A stretch of 40,087 nt of DNA from a bacterium (GCA_027484965.1 JAIXRY010000004.1:1-40087); one strand, 5' to 3'. Counted from the first letter of the stretch, positions 25,862 to 34,775 are shown. Notes: a model not told the origin generated them from the letters alone. Program-made: numbers and translations.

Positions 25862-26293
25862 TTATATTCTCGATATGTAATCTAAAACTTCTTCCGCGTG
25901 TTTTTCAGGGTTAACTTTTAAATACTCTTTAATTATAATTCCTTCTGGATTTATAATATATGAAATCCTTTTTGTTCCTAGAATTCCATCAGCTTTATAT
26001 AAAGCACATACCAAACCTTCTTTATCTGACAAAAGAGTAAAAGGTAGTTCGTATTTAGAAATAAATTTTTTGTGTGATTCTGAGCTATCTTTGCTTATGC
26101 CAATAACTATAAGGTTGTGATTTTTTAATGCTTCGTGATCTTCTTTTATACTGCAAGCTTCTTTGGTACAGCCAGGAGTATCGTCTTTTGGATAAAAATA
26201 CAATAACACAAAAGAACCTCTATATTGTTCTAATGTATGAATTTCTTTATTTTCATCTGGTAGTGTAAAATTTGGTGCTTGTTGATTTTCCAT
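25862..26293 (-). CDS. bcp: Peroxiredoxin, Bcp/PrxQ type
   Basis: APNFTLPDENKEIHTLEQYRGSFVLLYFYPKDDTPGCTKEACSIKE; start MENQQAP. Confidence 0.94.
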   Translation of the reverse strand: MENQQAPNFTLPDENKEIHTLEQYRGSFVLLYFYPKDDTPGCTKEACSIKEDHEALKNHNLIVIGISKDSSESHKKFISKYELPFTLLSDKEGLVCALYKADGILGTKRISYIINPEGIIIKEYLKVNPEKHAEEVLDYISRI

Positions 26294-26329
26294 TTTGCAA
26301 TTATACGTTTTTTTTATAGAATACTCTAT

Positions 26330-26887
26330 ATGGAAAACAATAATGATGATATACAAGCAATTTGGTGGATTATAGGTGTACTTATTGTTGGTGGGATTGG
26401 TGCGTATTTTCTCGTTTTTAATAAAGGTGGTAATACAGCAAAAAATATTCCAACAAAAATAGATGTTACAGAACCAAGTAATGTACCAAAAGAAACAGTT
26501 CCAAATGGAGACATATTACCAGATAACAAAAAAACTATGGATGATAAAAATACAATAACAACAAAAGATGGACTTAAAATTACCACCATAAAAGAGGGTA
26601 GTGGTGATGTAGCAGAAAACGGCAAAACGGTAACAGTTCACTACACAGGAACATTTGCAGACGGAAAGAAATTTGATTCAAGTGTAGATCGTGGACAACC
26701 TTTTTCATTTCCTCTTGGTGCTGGACGCGTAATTAAAGGATGGGATGAAGGAGTCCTTGGTATGAAAGTTGGCGAAAAGCGTAAACTTATAATACCTTCA
26801 GATTTAGCTTACGGTCCAAATGACTACGCATCTATTCCTGGAGGTTCAACTCTTTATTTTGATGTTGAACTCCTTGGTGTTAAATAA
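26330..26887 (+). CDS. Membrane-anchored FKBP-type peptidyl-prolyl isomerase
   Basis: N-terminal TM then KTVTVHYTGTFADGKKFDSSVDRGQPFSFPLGAGRVIKGWDEGVLGMKVGEKRKLIIPSDLAYG. Confidence 0.95.
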   Translation: MENNNDDIQAIWWIIGVLIVGGIGAYFLVFNKGGNTAKNIPTKIDVTEPSNVPKETVPNGDILPDNKKTMDDKNTITTKDGLKITTIKEGSGDVAENGKTVTVHYTGTFADGKKFDSSVDRGQPFSFPLGAGRVIKGWDEGVLGMKVGEKRKLIIPSDLAYGPNDYASIPGGSTLYFDVELLGVK

Positions 26888-26904
26888 TATCTAGAAGATA
26901 TCAA

Positions 26905-26958
26905 AAAAGACGTATAGAAAAATATCACCACCAGGTGATATTTTTCTATACGTCTTTT
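26905..26958. terminator. 25-bp perfect palindromic terminator
   Basis: AAAAGACGTATAGAAAAATATCACC-acca-GGTGATATTTTTCTATACGTCTTTT. Confidence 0.8.
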
Positions 26959-26992
26959 CTATAAAAATTCTATATATGATATAATGAATTAT

Positions 26993-28534
26993 ATGAATTT
27001 GAATATAATCCAAAAAATTAAAGATGGTTTTAAGGTTTTTGTTAGTAAAAAAAGATACTGGATAGGTGCAATTATTGTAATATTGATTGCTGTACCTTTG
27101 ATAATGAAAGATAACGCTGCTAATATTGTGACTTCAAAAGTTGAAAATAAAACATTAATTCAAACTGTTCTTGCTACAGGTCAAGTTACTAGTATTACAG
27201 ATCTTTCACTTTCTTTTGATTCTTCTGGTGTTATTAAAAACATCCCAGTTGTTGTTGGTCAAAAAGTTAAAAAAGGACAAATTCTAGCAAGTCTTGAACA
27301 AGGTAATGAATTAGCTGTCCTTACTCAGGCTAGAGGTCAGCTTCTTGCTGCTCGTGCAAAATACCAAAAGATTCTTGAGGGTGCAACAAATGAAGAAGTT
27401 GCGATTGCAAAAACTGCACTTACAAATGCGGAGACTGATTTAGAAAAAACAAAAAATGCTCAAGCGACTTTGGTAGAGAATGCAAGACGCACAATGATCA
27501 ATGCTGGACTTGAAATGTATCCAGATAATACAAGTAATACTCTAACCACTCCAACTCTTTCAGGTACATATACCGGTGAAGTGGGAACTTATATTATAAC
27601 CCCTTTTTCAAGTGGTTCAGGGGGGTACTTCTCTTTTAACGGTATTGAGACTGGCACCGGTATTATAAGTACTGCGACTTTTAATCCTCTTGGAACAAAA
27701 GGTTTGTTTATAAAATTTCCATCAAACTTTAATTCAGGATTATCTACTTCTTGGACTCTTGATATTCCAAATAAAAAATCAGCAAGTTATATTGCAGCTG
27801 TTAATACATATAATTCTGCATTAGAAACACAAAAAAGTCAGATATCAAGTGCAGAATCACAGGTTGCAACAAGACAGGCAGAATTTAATCTAAAAGTTGC
27901 AAAAGCTCGCGATGCTGACATATCTCTTTCACAAGCAGATGTTTTATCTGCTGAAGGTAATTTACAAAACGCACAAGCTAATTTTGAAAAAACTGTAATA
28001 AGATCTCCAGGAGATGGAACTATTACTAAGGTTGTAAACAAAGTAGGGGAGCTTTCTCAGGCACAAAAAGAATCAATAGTGCTTCAAGATATTGATAATC
28101 TATATATCAAGGCAAACATTAATGAATCAAATATTACAACTGTATCTTTAGGTCAAAAAGTATCAATTACTTTCGATGCTTTTCCTGGTAACTACACTGG
28201 AGAAGTTGTTCATATTGATCCTGCAGCAAAGATTGAAGATGGAATTGTTAATTATGAAATAAAAATTTCTATTAATGAAAAAGATATGTTTATAAGACCT
28301 GGAATGAATGCTGATATAAAAATAGACGCTAATGAAAAACCAAATACAATAGTTGCTCCAAAAGCTTCTATAAAAAAAGATGAAAAAGGTTCTTATGTGG
28401 AGGTTGTCATAAATCCAAAAAATAAAAAATCTGAAAGAAGAAATGTTACAACAGGTGTTACTGGGGACGGTGCTCTTGTAGAAATTATTTCTGGTCTATC
28501 TGTCGGAGAAGAAATAATTGTTTCTAGAATTTAA
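26993..28534 (+). CDS. HlyD/MacA-type efflux periplasmic adaptor subunit
   Basis: GQVTSITDLSLSFDSSGVIKNIPVVVGQKVKKGQILASLE lipoyl half-motif, coiled coil, VIRSPGDGTITKVVNKVGEL. Confidence 0.9.
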   Translation: MNLNIIQKIKDGFKVFVSKKRYWIGAIIVILIAVPLIMKDNAANIVTSKVENKTLIQTVLATGQVTSITDLSLSFDSSGVIKNIPVVVGQKVKKGQILASLEQGNELAVLTQARGQLLAARAKYQKILEGATNEEVAIAKTALTNAETDLEKTKNAQATLVENARRTMINAGLEMYPDNTSNTLTTPTLSGTYTGEVGTYIITPFSSGSGGYFSFNGIETGTGIISTATFNPLGTKGLFIKFPSNFNSGLSTSWTLDIPNKKSASYIAAVNTYNSALETQKSQISSAESQVATRQAEFNLKVAKARDADISLSQADVLSAEGNLQNAQANFEKTVIRSPGDGTITKVVNKVGELSQAQKESIVLQDIDNLYIKANINESNITTVSLGQKVSITFDAFPGNYTGEVVHIDPAAKIEDGIVNYEIKISINEKDMFIRPGMNADIKIDANEKPNTIVAPKASIKKDEKGSYVEVVINPKNKKSERRNVTTGVTGDGALVEIISGLSVGEEIIVSRI

Positions 28535-29811
28535 TGATTAATAATCTAAAAAAAATAGAAAGCTCTTTTAAGCAAAACGCTAAAGTCGGCTGGTTTTTGG
28601 CTAAGCGTGATATTAAGCGTGCTAGTGTTTGGACAACAGGACTGATCGTTCTTGTTATGACACTTACATTTTTAAATTTAATCGTTGTGTCTGGAATATT
28701 GGTAGGCCTTATTCAAGGTTCTGAAGATGCTCAAAAAAAATACGAGATAGGGGATATTGTAATATCTCCATTGTTAAGTCGTAGTGCAATTGACCAAACT
28801 CCTCAAATAGTTGAAATTGTTAAAAATATTCCAGGGTATAAAAATCATACAGTTAGATATTCTGGATCAGCTAAAATAGAGTCAAATTATCGCGACACTG
28901 TAAAACCGGGCGACAAAAGGGATGGGGCTGGAGGATCTCTTCTTGGAATCAATCCAATCGAAGAAGAAAAATTTTCTGGTATTTCAAAATTTGTAACACG
29001 AGGTTCTTATTTGGATCCACAAGATGGAGACAGTGTTCTTATTGGTAAAAATCTTTTGTATGAGTTTACACCCATAGAAGCTCCAGGTTTTCAAACTCTT
29101 AAAGATGTTTCTATTGGTTCTCGTGTAAAAATTACAGTAGGTAACACTTCTCGTGAATATTTTGTTAAGGGCTTTATTCAAAGTAAAGTTGATTTTGATA
29201 GTTCAATAATAATGATTGAGTCTGAAGTACGTAAATTGACAGGTAGAACAGATTTAAATGCTGGTACTATAGCAATACAATTACTACCAGGTACAGATCC
29301 TGTTTTTGTAAAAAATTTCTTATTAGATTCTGGTGTTGGTGATTTAGCTCGTGTGCAAACAGCAGAAGAGGCTTTTCCTAAATTCTTAAAAGATATAAAA
29401 AACACCTTTGGTATTTTAGGATCTATGATTTCTGCAATAGGACTTGTAGTTGCTTCAATTACTATTTTTATTGTTATTTTCGTTAACGCTATTACAAGAC
29501 GAAGGTTTATTGGAATTTTAAAGGGTATTGGTATAAATAAAAGAGCGATTCTTTATTCTTATATATATCAAGCTTGTATATATGCATTTTTTGGAATTAT
29601 TATTGGAATGATTTTGATATTCTTTTTAATAAAACCTTACTTTGCTGCAAACCCAATTAATTTTCCTTTTTCTGATGGAATATTGGTTGCAACATTATCT
29701 GGAACACTAATTCGTGCCGGGATACTTCTTGTTACAACTATTATTGCAGGGTTTATACCTGCTAGGATGGTTATCAAGCAAAATACACTTAGTGCAATTC
29801 TTGGTCGTTAG
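28534..29811 (+). CDS. ABC transporter permease, FtsX/MacB family
   Basis: N-terminal TM, large extracytoplasmic domain, C-terminal three-TM FtsX core (ITRRRFIGILKGIGINKRAILYSYIYQACIYAF). Confidence 0.9.
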   Translation: MINNLKKIESSFKQNAKVGWFLAKRDIKRASVWTTGLIVLVMTLTFLNLIVVSGILVGLIQGSEDAQKKYEIGDIVISPLLSRSAIDQTPQIVEIVKNIPGYKNHTVRYSGSAKIESNYRDTVKPGDKRDGAGGSLLGINPIEEEKFSGISKFVTRGSYLDPQDGDSVLIGKNLLYEFTPIEAPGFQTLKDVSIGSRVKITVGNTSREYFVKGFIQSKVDFDSSIIMIESEVRKLTGRTDLNAGTIAIQLLPGTDPVFVKNFLLDSGVGDLARVQTAEEAFPKFLKDIKNTFGILGSMISAIGLVVASITIFIVIFVNAITRRRFIGILKGIGINKRAILYSYIYQACIYAFFGIIIGMILIFFLIKPYFAANPINFPFSDGILVATLSGTLIRAGILLVTTIIAGFIPARMVIKQNTLSAILGR

Positions 29812-29830
29812 TTATATAAATTTATAAAAC

Positions 29831-30508
29831 ATGCTTACAATTAAAAATCTTACAAAAAAATTTAAAAGTGGAGATCAAGAAACTATTGCGGTAAATGATC
29901 TCTCCTTTGATATTATAGAAGGGCAATTTGTTACTATTACAGGTAAGTCAGGTTCTGGAAAATCTACTTTAATGTACCAGATAGGGCTTTTAGATATGCC
30001 TACAAGTGGACAAGTTATAATGGATGGAAAAGATCTTATAAATCTTGATGAAGAGGGTAGAACAATGATACGTCTCAATGATTTTGGTTATATATTCCAA
30101 GACTATGCAATCCTCCCTTCTTTGACAGCTCTTGAGAATACATTGTTACCACTTCTTATGCAAGGATATGATATTAAAGAAGCAGAAGAAAAAGCAAAAA
30201 TTGCTTTAACAAAAATTGGTCTAGAAAACAAAATGAACAATCTCCCAAGTGAATTATCTGGAGGACAACAACAGCGTGTGTCTATTGCTCGTGCTATTGC
30301 TCATAGCCCAAAGATTATTTTTGCTGACGAACCAACAGCAAACCTTGATTCTGAAACTTCAGCCCAAGTAATGAAAGCTTTTATAGAACTTAACAAAGAA
30401 GGACAAACAATTATAATGGTGACTCATGAAGAAGAATATGCGCGTATGGCACATCGCACTATCCATCTTGCTGATGGTAAAATAGTCAGCGATACTCTTA
30501 ATAGGTAA
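29831..30508 (+). CDS. ABC transporter ATP-binding protein, MacB/LolD type
   Basis: Walker A GKSGSGKST, signature LSGGQQQRVSIARAIAHSP, Walker B IIFADEPTANLD. Confidence 0.96.
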   Translation: MLTIKNLTKKFKSGDQETIAVNDLSFDIIEGQFVTITGKSGSGKSTLMYQIGLLDMPTSGQVIMDGKDLINLDEEGRTMIRLNDFGYIFQDYAILPSLTALENTLLPLLMQGYDIKEAEEKAKIALTKIGLENKMNNLPSELSGGQQQRVSIARAIAHSPKIIFADEPTANLDSETSAQVMKAFIELNKEGQTIIMVTHEEEYARMAHRTIHLADGKIVSDTLNR

Positions 30509-30517
30509 AATTATATT

Positions 30518-30561
30518 TTGACTTTGTGTGTATTTTAGTTTAGTATCTTATTAAACTAAAA
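30518..30561 (+). promoter_or_regulatory. Promoter with -10-overlapping palindrome
   Basis: TTGACT, 17 nt, TAGTAT; TTTTAGTTTA-gtatcttat-TAAACTAAAA. Confidence 0.55.
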
Positions 30562-30571
30562 TCCATTAAAA

Positions 30572-30898
30572 ATGAAAATAATATATCTATTCAAGGAGAA
30601 ATCTGAACAATCAAAAGGTTGTATCGGAAAATTTGTAGCAATTGACTCTATATCGCTTAAGATTGAATTTTCTTTCATAATTAAAAATGATTCAGGAGTA
30701 AAATTAATTTTTGATACCTGTGAAGATGAAAAAGTGTTTGAAAAAAATATAATTTTAGGGTCTAATTGTATTATGACTCCATTGAATATAGTTTTTTCAA
30801 ATGATTATGAAGAAATTTCAAGTTATGTATCAACAATAGTTCCAAATTTGATAAAAGCATATTTGAATGATAAAAAAGTTGAGAACGCTCAATCCTAG
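30572..30898 (+). CDS. Hypothetical protein
   Basis: 108-aa ORF with its own promoter and a following gcgttctcaa..ttgggcgtt-type terminator. Confidence 0.6.
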   Translation: MKIIYLFKEKSEQSKGCIGKFVAIDSISLKIEFSFIIKNDSGVKLIFDTCEDEKVFEKNIILGSNCIMTPLNIVFSNDYEEISSYVSTIVPNLIKAYLNDKKVENAQS

Positions 30899-30933
30899 AT
30901 TGGGCGTTTTTATTTTGTGGTATACTTATATAT

Positions 30934-31740
30934 ATGATAAATGAAGAAGAAAAAAACAAATTATTAAAAATGGCTTTTGTATTTGTATCTATTGTTTCTG
31001 TATTTTTTATTGCAAAAATAGGAACAGAGTTTAAAAATTATAAGACCATAGGTTCCGACCATACACCAACAAATACTATTACAGTTTCAGGTGATGGTGA
31101 AGCGTTTGCTATTCCTGATACTGCCGAAATAAGTTTCACTGCTCGTGCATCAGAAAAGACAATGAACACAGCTCAACAAAAAGTTAATGAAATAACAAAG
31201 AAATCTATTGATTATGTAAAATCAGTTGGAGTTGAAGATAAAGATATTAAGACAGCAAATTATAATTCGTACCCAAAATATGAATGGCAAAAACAAACAA
31301 TACAATGTGTTACAATTCCTTGTCCACAACCAGAAGGGAAGCAAGTAATGGTTGGGTACGAAGTATCTCAAACTATAACAGTTAAAATTAAAAAGACAGA
31401 TTTAGCTTCACAAGTAATAGACGAGCTTGGGAAACTCGGAGTGACAGAAATTTCTGGTCCAAACTTCACTGTTGATAATATAGATCAATACCAAGAACAA
31501 GCTCGCAAAGAGGCTATCGAAAAAGCAAAAGCAAAAGCAGTTGTTCTTGCAAAAGACTTAGGTGTAAAATTAGTTCGTATTGTTTCTTTTTCAGATGGAA
31601 ATAGTAACGCTGTAATGCCTATGGCTTATGGAAGTGCGATTCGTATGGAAAAGACAATGGATTCTTCAGTAGGGGCGAGTCTTCCACAAGGAGAACAAAA
31701 AATAACTTCAAATGTAAGTATTACTTACGAGATACGTTAA
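30934..31740 (+). CDS. SIMPL-domain (DUF541) membrane-anchored protein
   Basis: ITVSGDGEAFAIPDTAEISFTARASEKTMNTAQQKVNEITKKSIDYVKSVGVEDKDIKTANY. Confidence 0.9.
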   Translation: MINEEEKNKLLKMAFVFVSIVSVFFIAKIGTEFKNYKTIGSDHTPTNTITVSGDGEAFAIPDTAEISFTARASEKTMNTAQQKVNEITKKSIDYVKSVGVEDKDIKTANYNSYPKYEWQKQTIQCVTIPCPQPEGKQVMVGYEVSQTITVKIKKTDLASQVIDELGKLGVTEISGPNFTVDNIDQYQEQARKEAIEKAKAKAVVLAKDLGVKLVRIVSFSDGNSNAVMPMAYGSAIRMEKTMDSSVGASLPQGEQKITSNVSITYEIR

Positions 31741-31791
31741 AAATTCATTCAAATAATAAAAACCCTTCCAAAAGAAGGGTTTTTATATATA

Positions 31792-31821
31792 TTGACAAAA
31801 TAGTATATTATGTGGTATAAT
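31792..31821 (+). promoter_or_regulatory. Consensus sigma70 promoter
   Basis: TTGACA (31792-31797), 18 nt, TATAAT (31816-31821). Confidence 0.75.
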
Positions 31822-31868
31822 TTATATAGATAAGGTTAGTTCTTTGACAGGTAGAATTGTTTAAAAAA

Positions 31869-31916
31869 TAAGTTGTTTAACAGAGTGGGTCTACATCCTT
31901 TCTGTTAAACAACTTA
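31869..31916 (+). promoter_or_regulatory. 16-bp perfect inverted repeat in the 5' UTR
   Basis: TAAGTTGTTTAACAGA-gtgggtctacatcctt-TCTGTTAAACAACTTA. Confidence 0.75.
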
Positions 31917-31927
31917 AAAACAAACAA

Positions 31928-33325
31928 ATGAAAAAAATAATAATTTTAATTGCAATTATCGGAATGATTTTTGCAACAAGTGCAGTAAACGCAAAATCAA
32001 GTAGCGATATAAATGTAGCTGATACTACACCAAGAGTTACATTCTTTAGATCTTTCCCAGGAATATCGTTCTCTGGATTGACTTACGTTGAAATGAAGAA
32101 TAATGACACCCTCAGAGGATGTCAAAATTCTTTTGTAACTATGCACATTGTTAACTTTACTCCTTGTATAACTCACATTTCGTGGGTAAAATTAGGTAGT
32201 AATATTGAACATCAAGCTACTTGGTATGAACACAATCCAAGTCACGGTTTCTTATTCAGTGCAGACCTAGGAAATGTATCAAATGGGGTTTATGTGGTGA
32301 AAACTACATCAACTTTACTTGGTTCAGTTAACTTCGACACTCTTGTAGTGTCATTAGGAAACTCAAATCCGATTAAACCACGCATTGTTGATTTAGCAGG
32401 AATGGGTGGATTGCATTGTGGGAGTACCAATTTTGAATTAACTTTGGATTCACTTCAAAATTTTTCGAACCATTGGTGGTATGGAGCTATGAATAAAGTG
32501 GACACCTTAAAGTTAGACAAATACACAGATGAAAAACTATGTGTAAGAGCTGTCGACAAAAATGGTTGTATGGTTTTTAGTGACACTATGATCGTAAAGA
32601 ATTACGAAGCGACTACTCCTACTATTCAGTTCGGTGATCAAAAACTTTTTACTAACTTAACAGGAACATTTAATTGGTATATTGATAGCAATATCGTTGC
32701 TACTAATAGTAACAATTATTTTTACCCTAAAGTTACAGGGAATTATCAAGTACAGTTTGTTGACTTTAGAGGGTGTAAATCTTCTCTAAGCACAAATTCG
32801 TGTGTCGTAGTTCCTAAAGTAATTTCTTCAGACACTGTTGTATTGAACGCAGGCAGTAATAGTGTTCAAATTCCACTGTTTAAGTCATACAATGACTATA
32901 AAGCAGTTGTATGTTGGAAAGTTACAAAGAATGGGGTTCTGATTCAGGACAAATGTATAAGAACTAACGAAATTTCTTATATTGATGTTACTGAAGGAGT
33001 TTACTTTATAAACTCAACTTCATCATTTGGAATTGAATCGACTGATACAATAGTTGTTCTGAAAAGAAAAACTACTGGATTAAATGATATCTCAAAGTTG
33101 ATTGAAGTTTTTACTTATCCTAATCCATTTACTGATAGCTTTACTATAAGCAATCAAAATGGTTCTAAAATTGTTATTTTTGACCTAACGGGAAAATCTA
33201 TATTTGAAACAATTCTTCAAAGTAATGAAGAGATTATCAAACCGGAGATTCCTTCTGGTCTATATCTTTTAAAGATTTACAACAATGACCAATACATTGG
33301 TTATAAAAAAATCTTAAAAGATTAA
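31928..33325 (+). CDS. Secreted protein with a C-terminal T9SS type A-like sorting domain
   Basis: Signal peptide MKKIIILIAIIGMIFATSAVNA; C-terminus YPNPFTDSFTISNQNGSKIVIFDLTGKSIFE...IPSGLYLLKIYNNDQYIGYKKILKD. Confidence 0.85.
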   Translation: MKKIIILIAIIGMIFATSAVNAKSSSDINVADTTPRVTFFRSFPGISFSGLTYVEMKNNDTLRGCQNSFVTMHIVNFTPCITHISWVKLGSNIEHQATWYEHNPSHGFLFSADLGNVSNGVYVVKTTSTLLGSVNFDTLVVSLGNSNPIKPRIVDLAGMGGLHCGSTNFELTLDSLQNFSNHWWYGAMNKVDTLKLDKYTDEKLCVRAVDKNGCMVFSDTMIVKNYEATTPTIQFGDQKLFTNLTGTFNWYIDSNIVATNSNNYFYPKVTGNYQVQFVDFRGCKSSLSTNSCVVVPKVISSDTVVLNAGSNSVQIPLFKSYNDYKAVVCWKVTKNGVLIQDKCIRTNEISYIDVTEGVYFINSTSSFGIESTDTIVVLKRKTTGLNDISKLIEVFTYPNPFTDSFTISNQNGSKIVIFDLTGKSIFETILQSNEEIIKPEIPSGLYLLKIYNNDQYIGYKKILKD

Positions 33326-33407
33326 ACCTTCTACCTATTACTTTTATCTAGAACCTAATTCATTTGAATTGGGTTCTTTTTATATTAACTGAATAATATT
33401 ATTTAAT

Positions 33408-33436
33408 TTGACATAAAATTCTTAAAAATGTATTAT
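33408..33436 (+). promoter_or_regulatory. Sigma70 promoter of secE-nusG
   Basis: TTGACA (33408-33413), 17 nt, TATTAT (33431-33436). Confidence 0.7.
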
Positions 33437-33490
33437 ACATATATAGACGCCCGGAAAGGCGTTTTAAAAAAGCCTAATTTTAAAAACTCT

Positions 33491-33667
33491 ATGTTTCAAT
33501 TTATAAAAGATACACGTGCTGAAATGGTTAATGTTACATGGCCTTCTCGCAAGAAAACAATTTTCTATACACTTGCAGTGGTTATTATTTCTGGGGTCGT
33601 AGCTTATTATCTTGGTTTCCTCGATATGCTTTTTGCAAAAGGTATTGGGTATATCATTACAAAATAA
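33491..33667 (+). CDS. secE: Preprotein translocase subunit SecE
   Basis: FIKDTRAEMVNVTWPSRKKTIFYTLAVVIISGVVAYYLGFLDMLF; followed by nusG and rplK. Confidence 0.92.
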   Translation: MFQFIKDTRAEMVNVTWPSRKKTIFYTLAVVIISGVVAYYLGFLDMLFAKGIGYIITK

Positions 33668-33670
33668 TTT

Positions 33671-34216
33671 ATGGCAAAACAACAAGAAGGCGCAGAACGA
33701 AATTGGTACGCAATTCATACATATTCTGGGTATGAAAATGCGGTAATGCGTAATTTGAAACAACGTATTGATTCTCTTGGTATGCACGACACTATTTTTG
33801 ATGTTGTGGTTCCAACAGAAAAGAAAATAAAAATCAAAGCAGGAAAGCGTAGTGAAGTAGAAGAAAAGATTTTTCCAGGTTACGTACTGGTTGATATGAT
33901 TGTTACTGAAGATACTTGGTTCGTTGTTCGTAATACTCCTCGTGTTACAGGATTTATTGGTGCTGGTGTTCAGCCGGTTCCACTTTCTCAAAAAGAAATT
34001 GATGAGCTCTTCGGACGTATGGATAAGAATGCTCCAAAACATAATATTGAACTTACAATAGGTGAGACAATAATTATTGCTGATGGACCATTCAAAGATA
34101 GTGAAGGACGTGTTGAATCTATTGATCAAGAACGTGGAAAGGTTCGTGTGCTTGTATCACTCTTTGGACGCGAAACTCCAGTAGAGCTCGATTTCTTACA
34201 AATAAGAAAAATGTAA
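33671..34216 (+). CDS. nusG: Transcription termination/antitermination factor NusG
   Basis: RNWYAIHTYSGYENAVMRNLKQRI, EEKIFPGYVLVDM, GPFKDSEGRVESIDQERGKVRVLVSLFGRETPVELDF. Confidence 0.97.
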   Translation: MAKQQEGAERNWYAIHTYSGYENAVMRNLKQRIDSLGMHDTIFDVVVPTEKKIKIKAGKRSEVEEKIFPGYVLVDMIVTEDTWFVVRNTPRVTGFIGAGVQPVPLSQKEIDELFGRMDKNAPKHNIELTIGETIIIADGPFKDSEGRVESIDQERGKVRVLVSLFGRETPVELDFLQIRKM

Positions 34217-34349
34217 GAAAAGCCCCTAAACGGGGCTTTTCTTTTGGAGCCTTGCAAAATAGTGCTTTTTTTGGTATAAAGTATAAGCTTCTCGGTAGTA
34301 TATTAGTCCAATATATTCTCGTTAATCTAATTATAGATTTAAAACATTT

Positions 34350-34775
34350 ATGGCAAAAAAGATAATAAAAAAAATCAAATTACAAATTGCCGCAGCGAAA
34401 GCAACTCCTGCGCCACCACTTGGTCCTGCACTCGGACAAGCCGGTATTAACATTTCAGAATTCTGTCAAAAGTTTAATGCTGCGACTTCTGCTATGGCAG
34501 GGGATATCGTTGGTGTAAAAATTGAAGTATACGATGACCGTTCTTACGATTACCGTATTACAACTCCACCAGTTATCGGTCTTCTTACAAAAGCTGCAGG
34601 AATCGAAAAAGGTTCAGGTAAGCCAAATACTTCAAAAGTAGGTAAGATTACAAAAGCTCAAGTAAGAGAAATTGCAGAACGCAAAATGCCGGACTTGAAT
34701 GCAAAAGATATCGAAGGTGCTATGAAAATTATCGAAGGTTCAGCTCGTTCAGCAGGTATTACTGTTATCGACTAA
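34350..34775 (+). CDS. rplK: 50S ribosomal protein L11
   Basis: [39 protein letters not shown]. Confidence 0.97.
   Translation: MAKKIIKKIKLQIAAAKATPAPPLGPALGQAGINISEFCQKFNAATSAMAGDIVGVKIEVYDDRSYDYRITTPPVIGLLTKAAGIEKGSGKPNTSKVGKITKAQVREIAERKMPDLNAKDIEGAMKIIEGSARSAGITVID

Noticed and set aside
33428-33490. N-terminal extension MYYTYIDARKGVLKKPNFKNS of SecE
   Set aside because: It begins within the promoter -10 region; the SecE family start fits ATG at 33491.
33464-34129. 221-aa minus-strand ORF
   Set aside because: Antisense to secE and nusG, which have strong family motifs.
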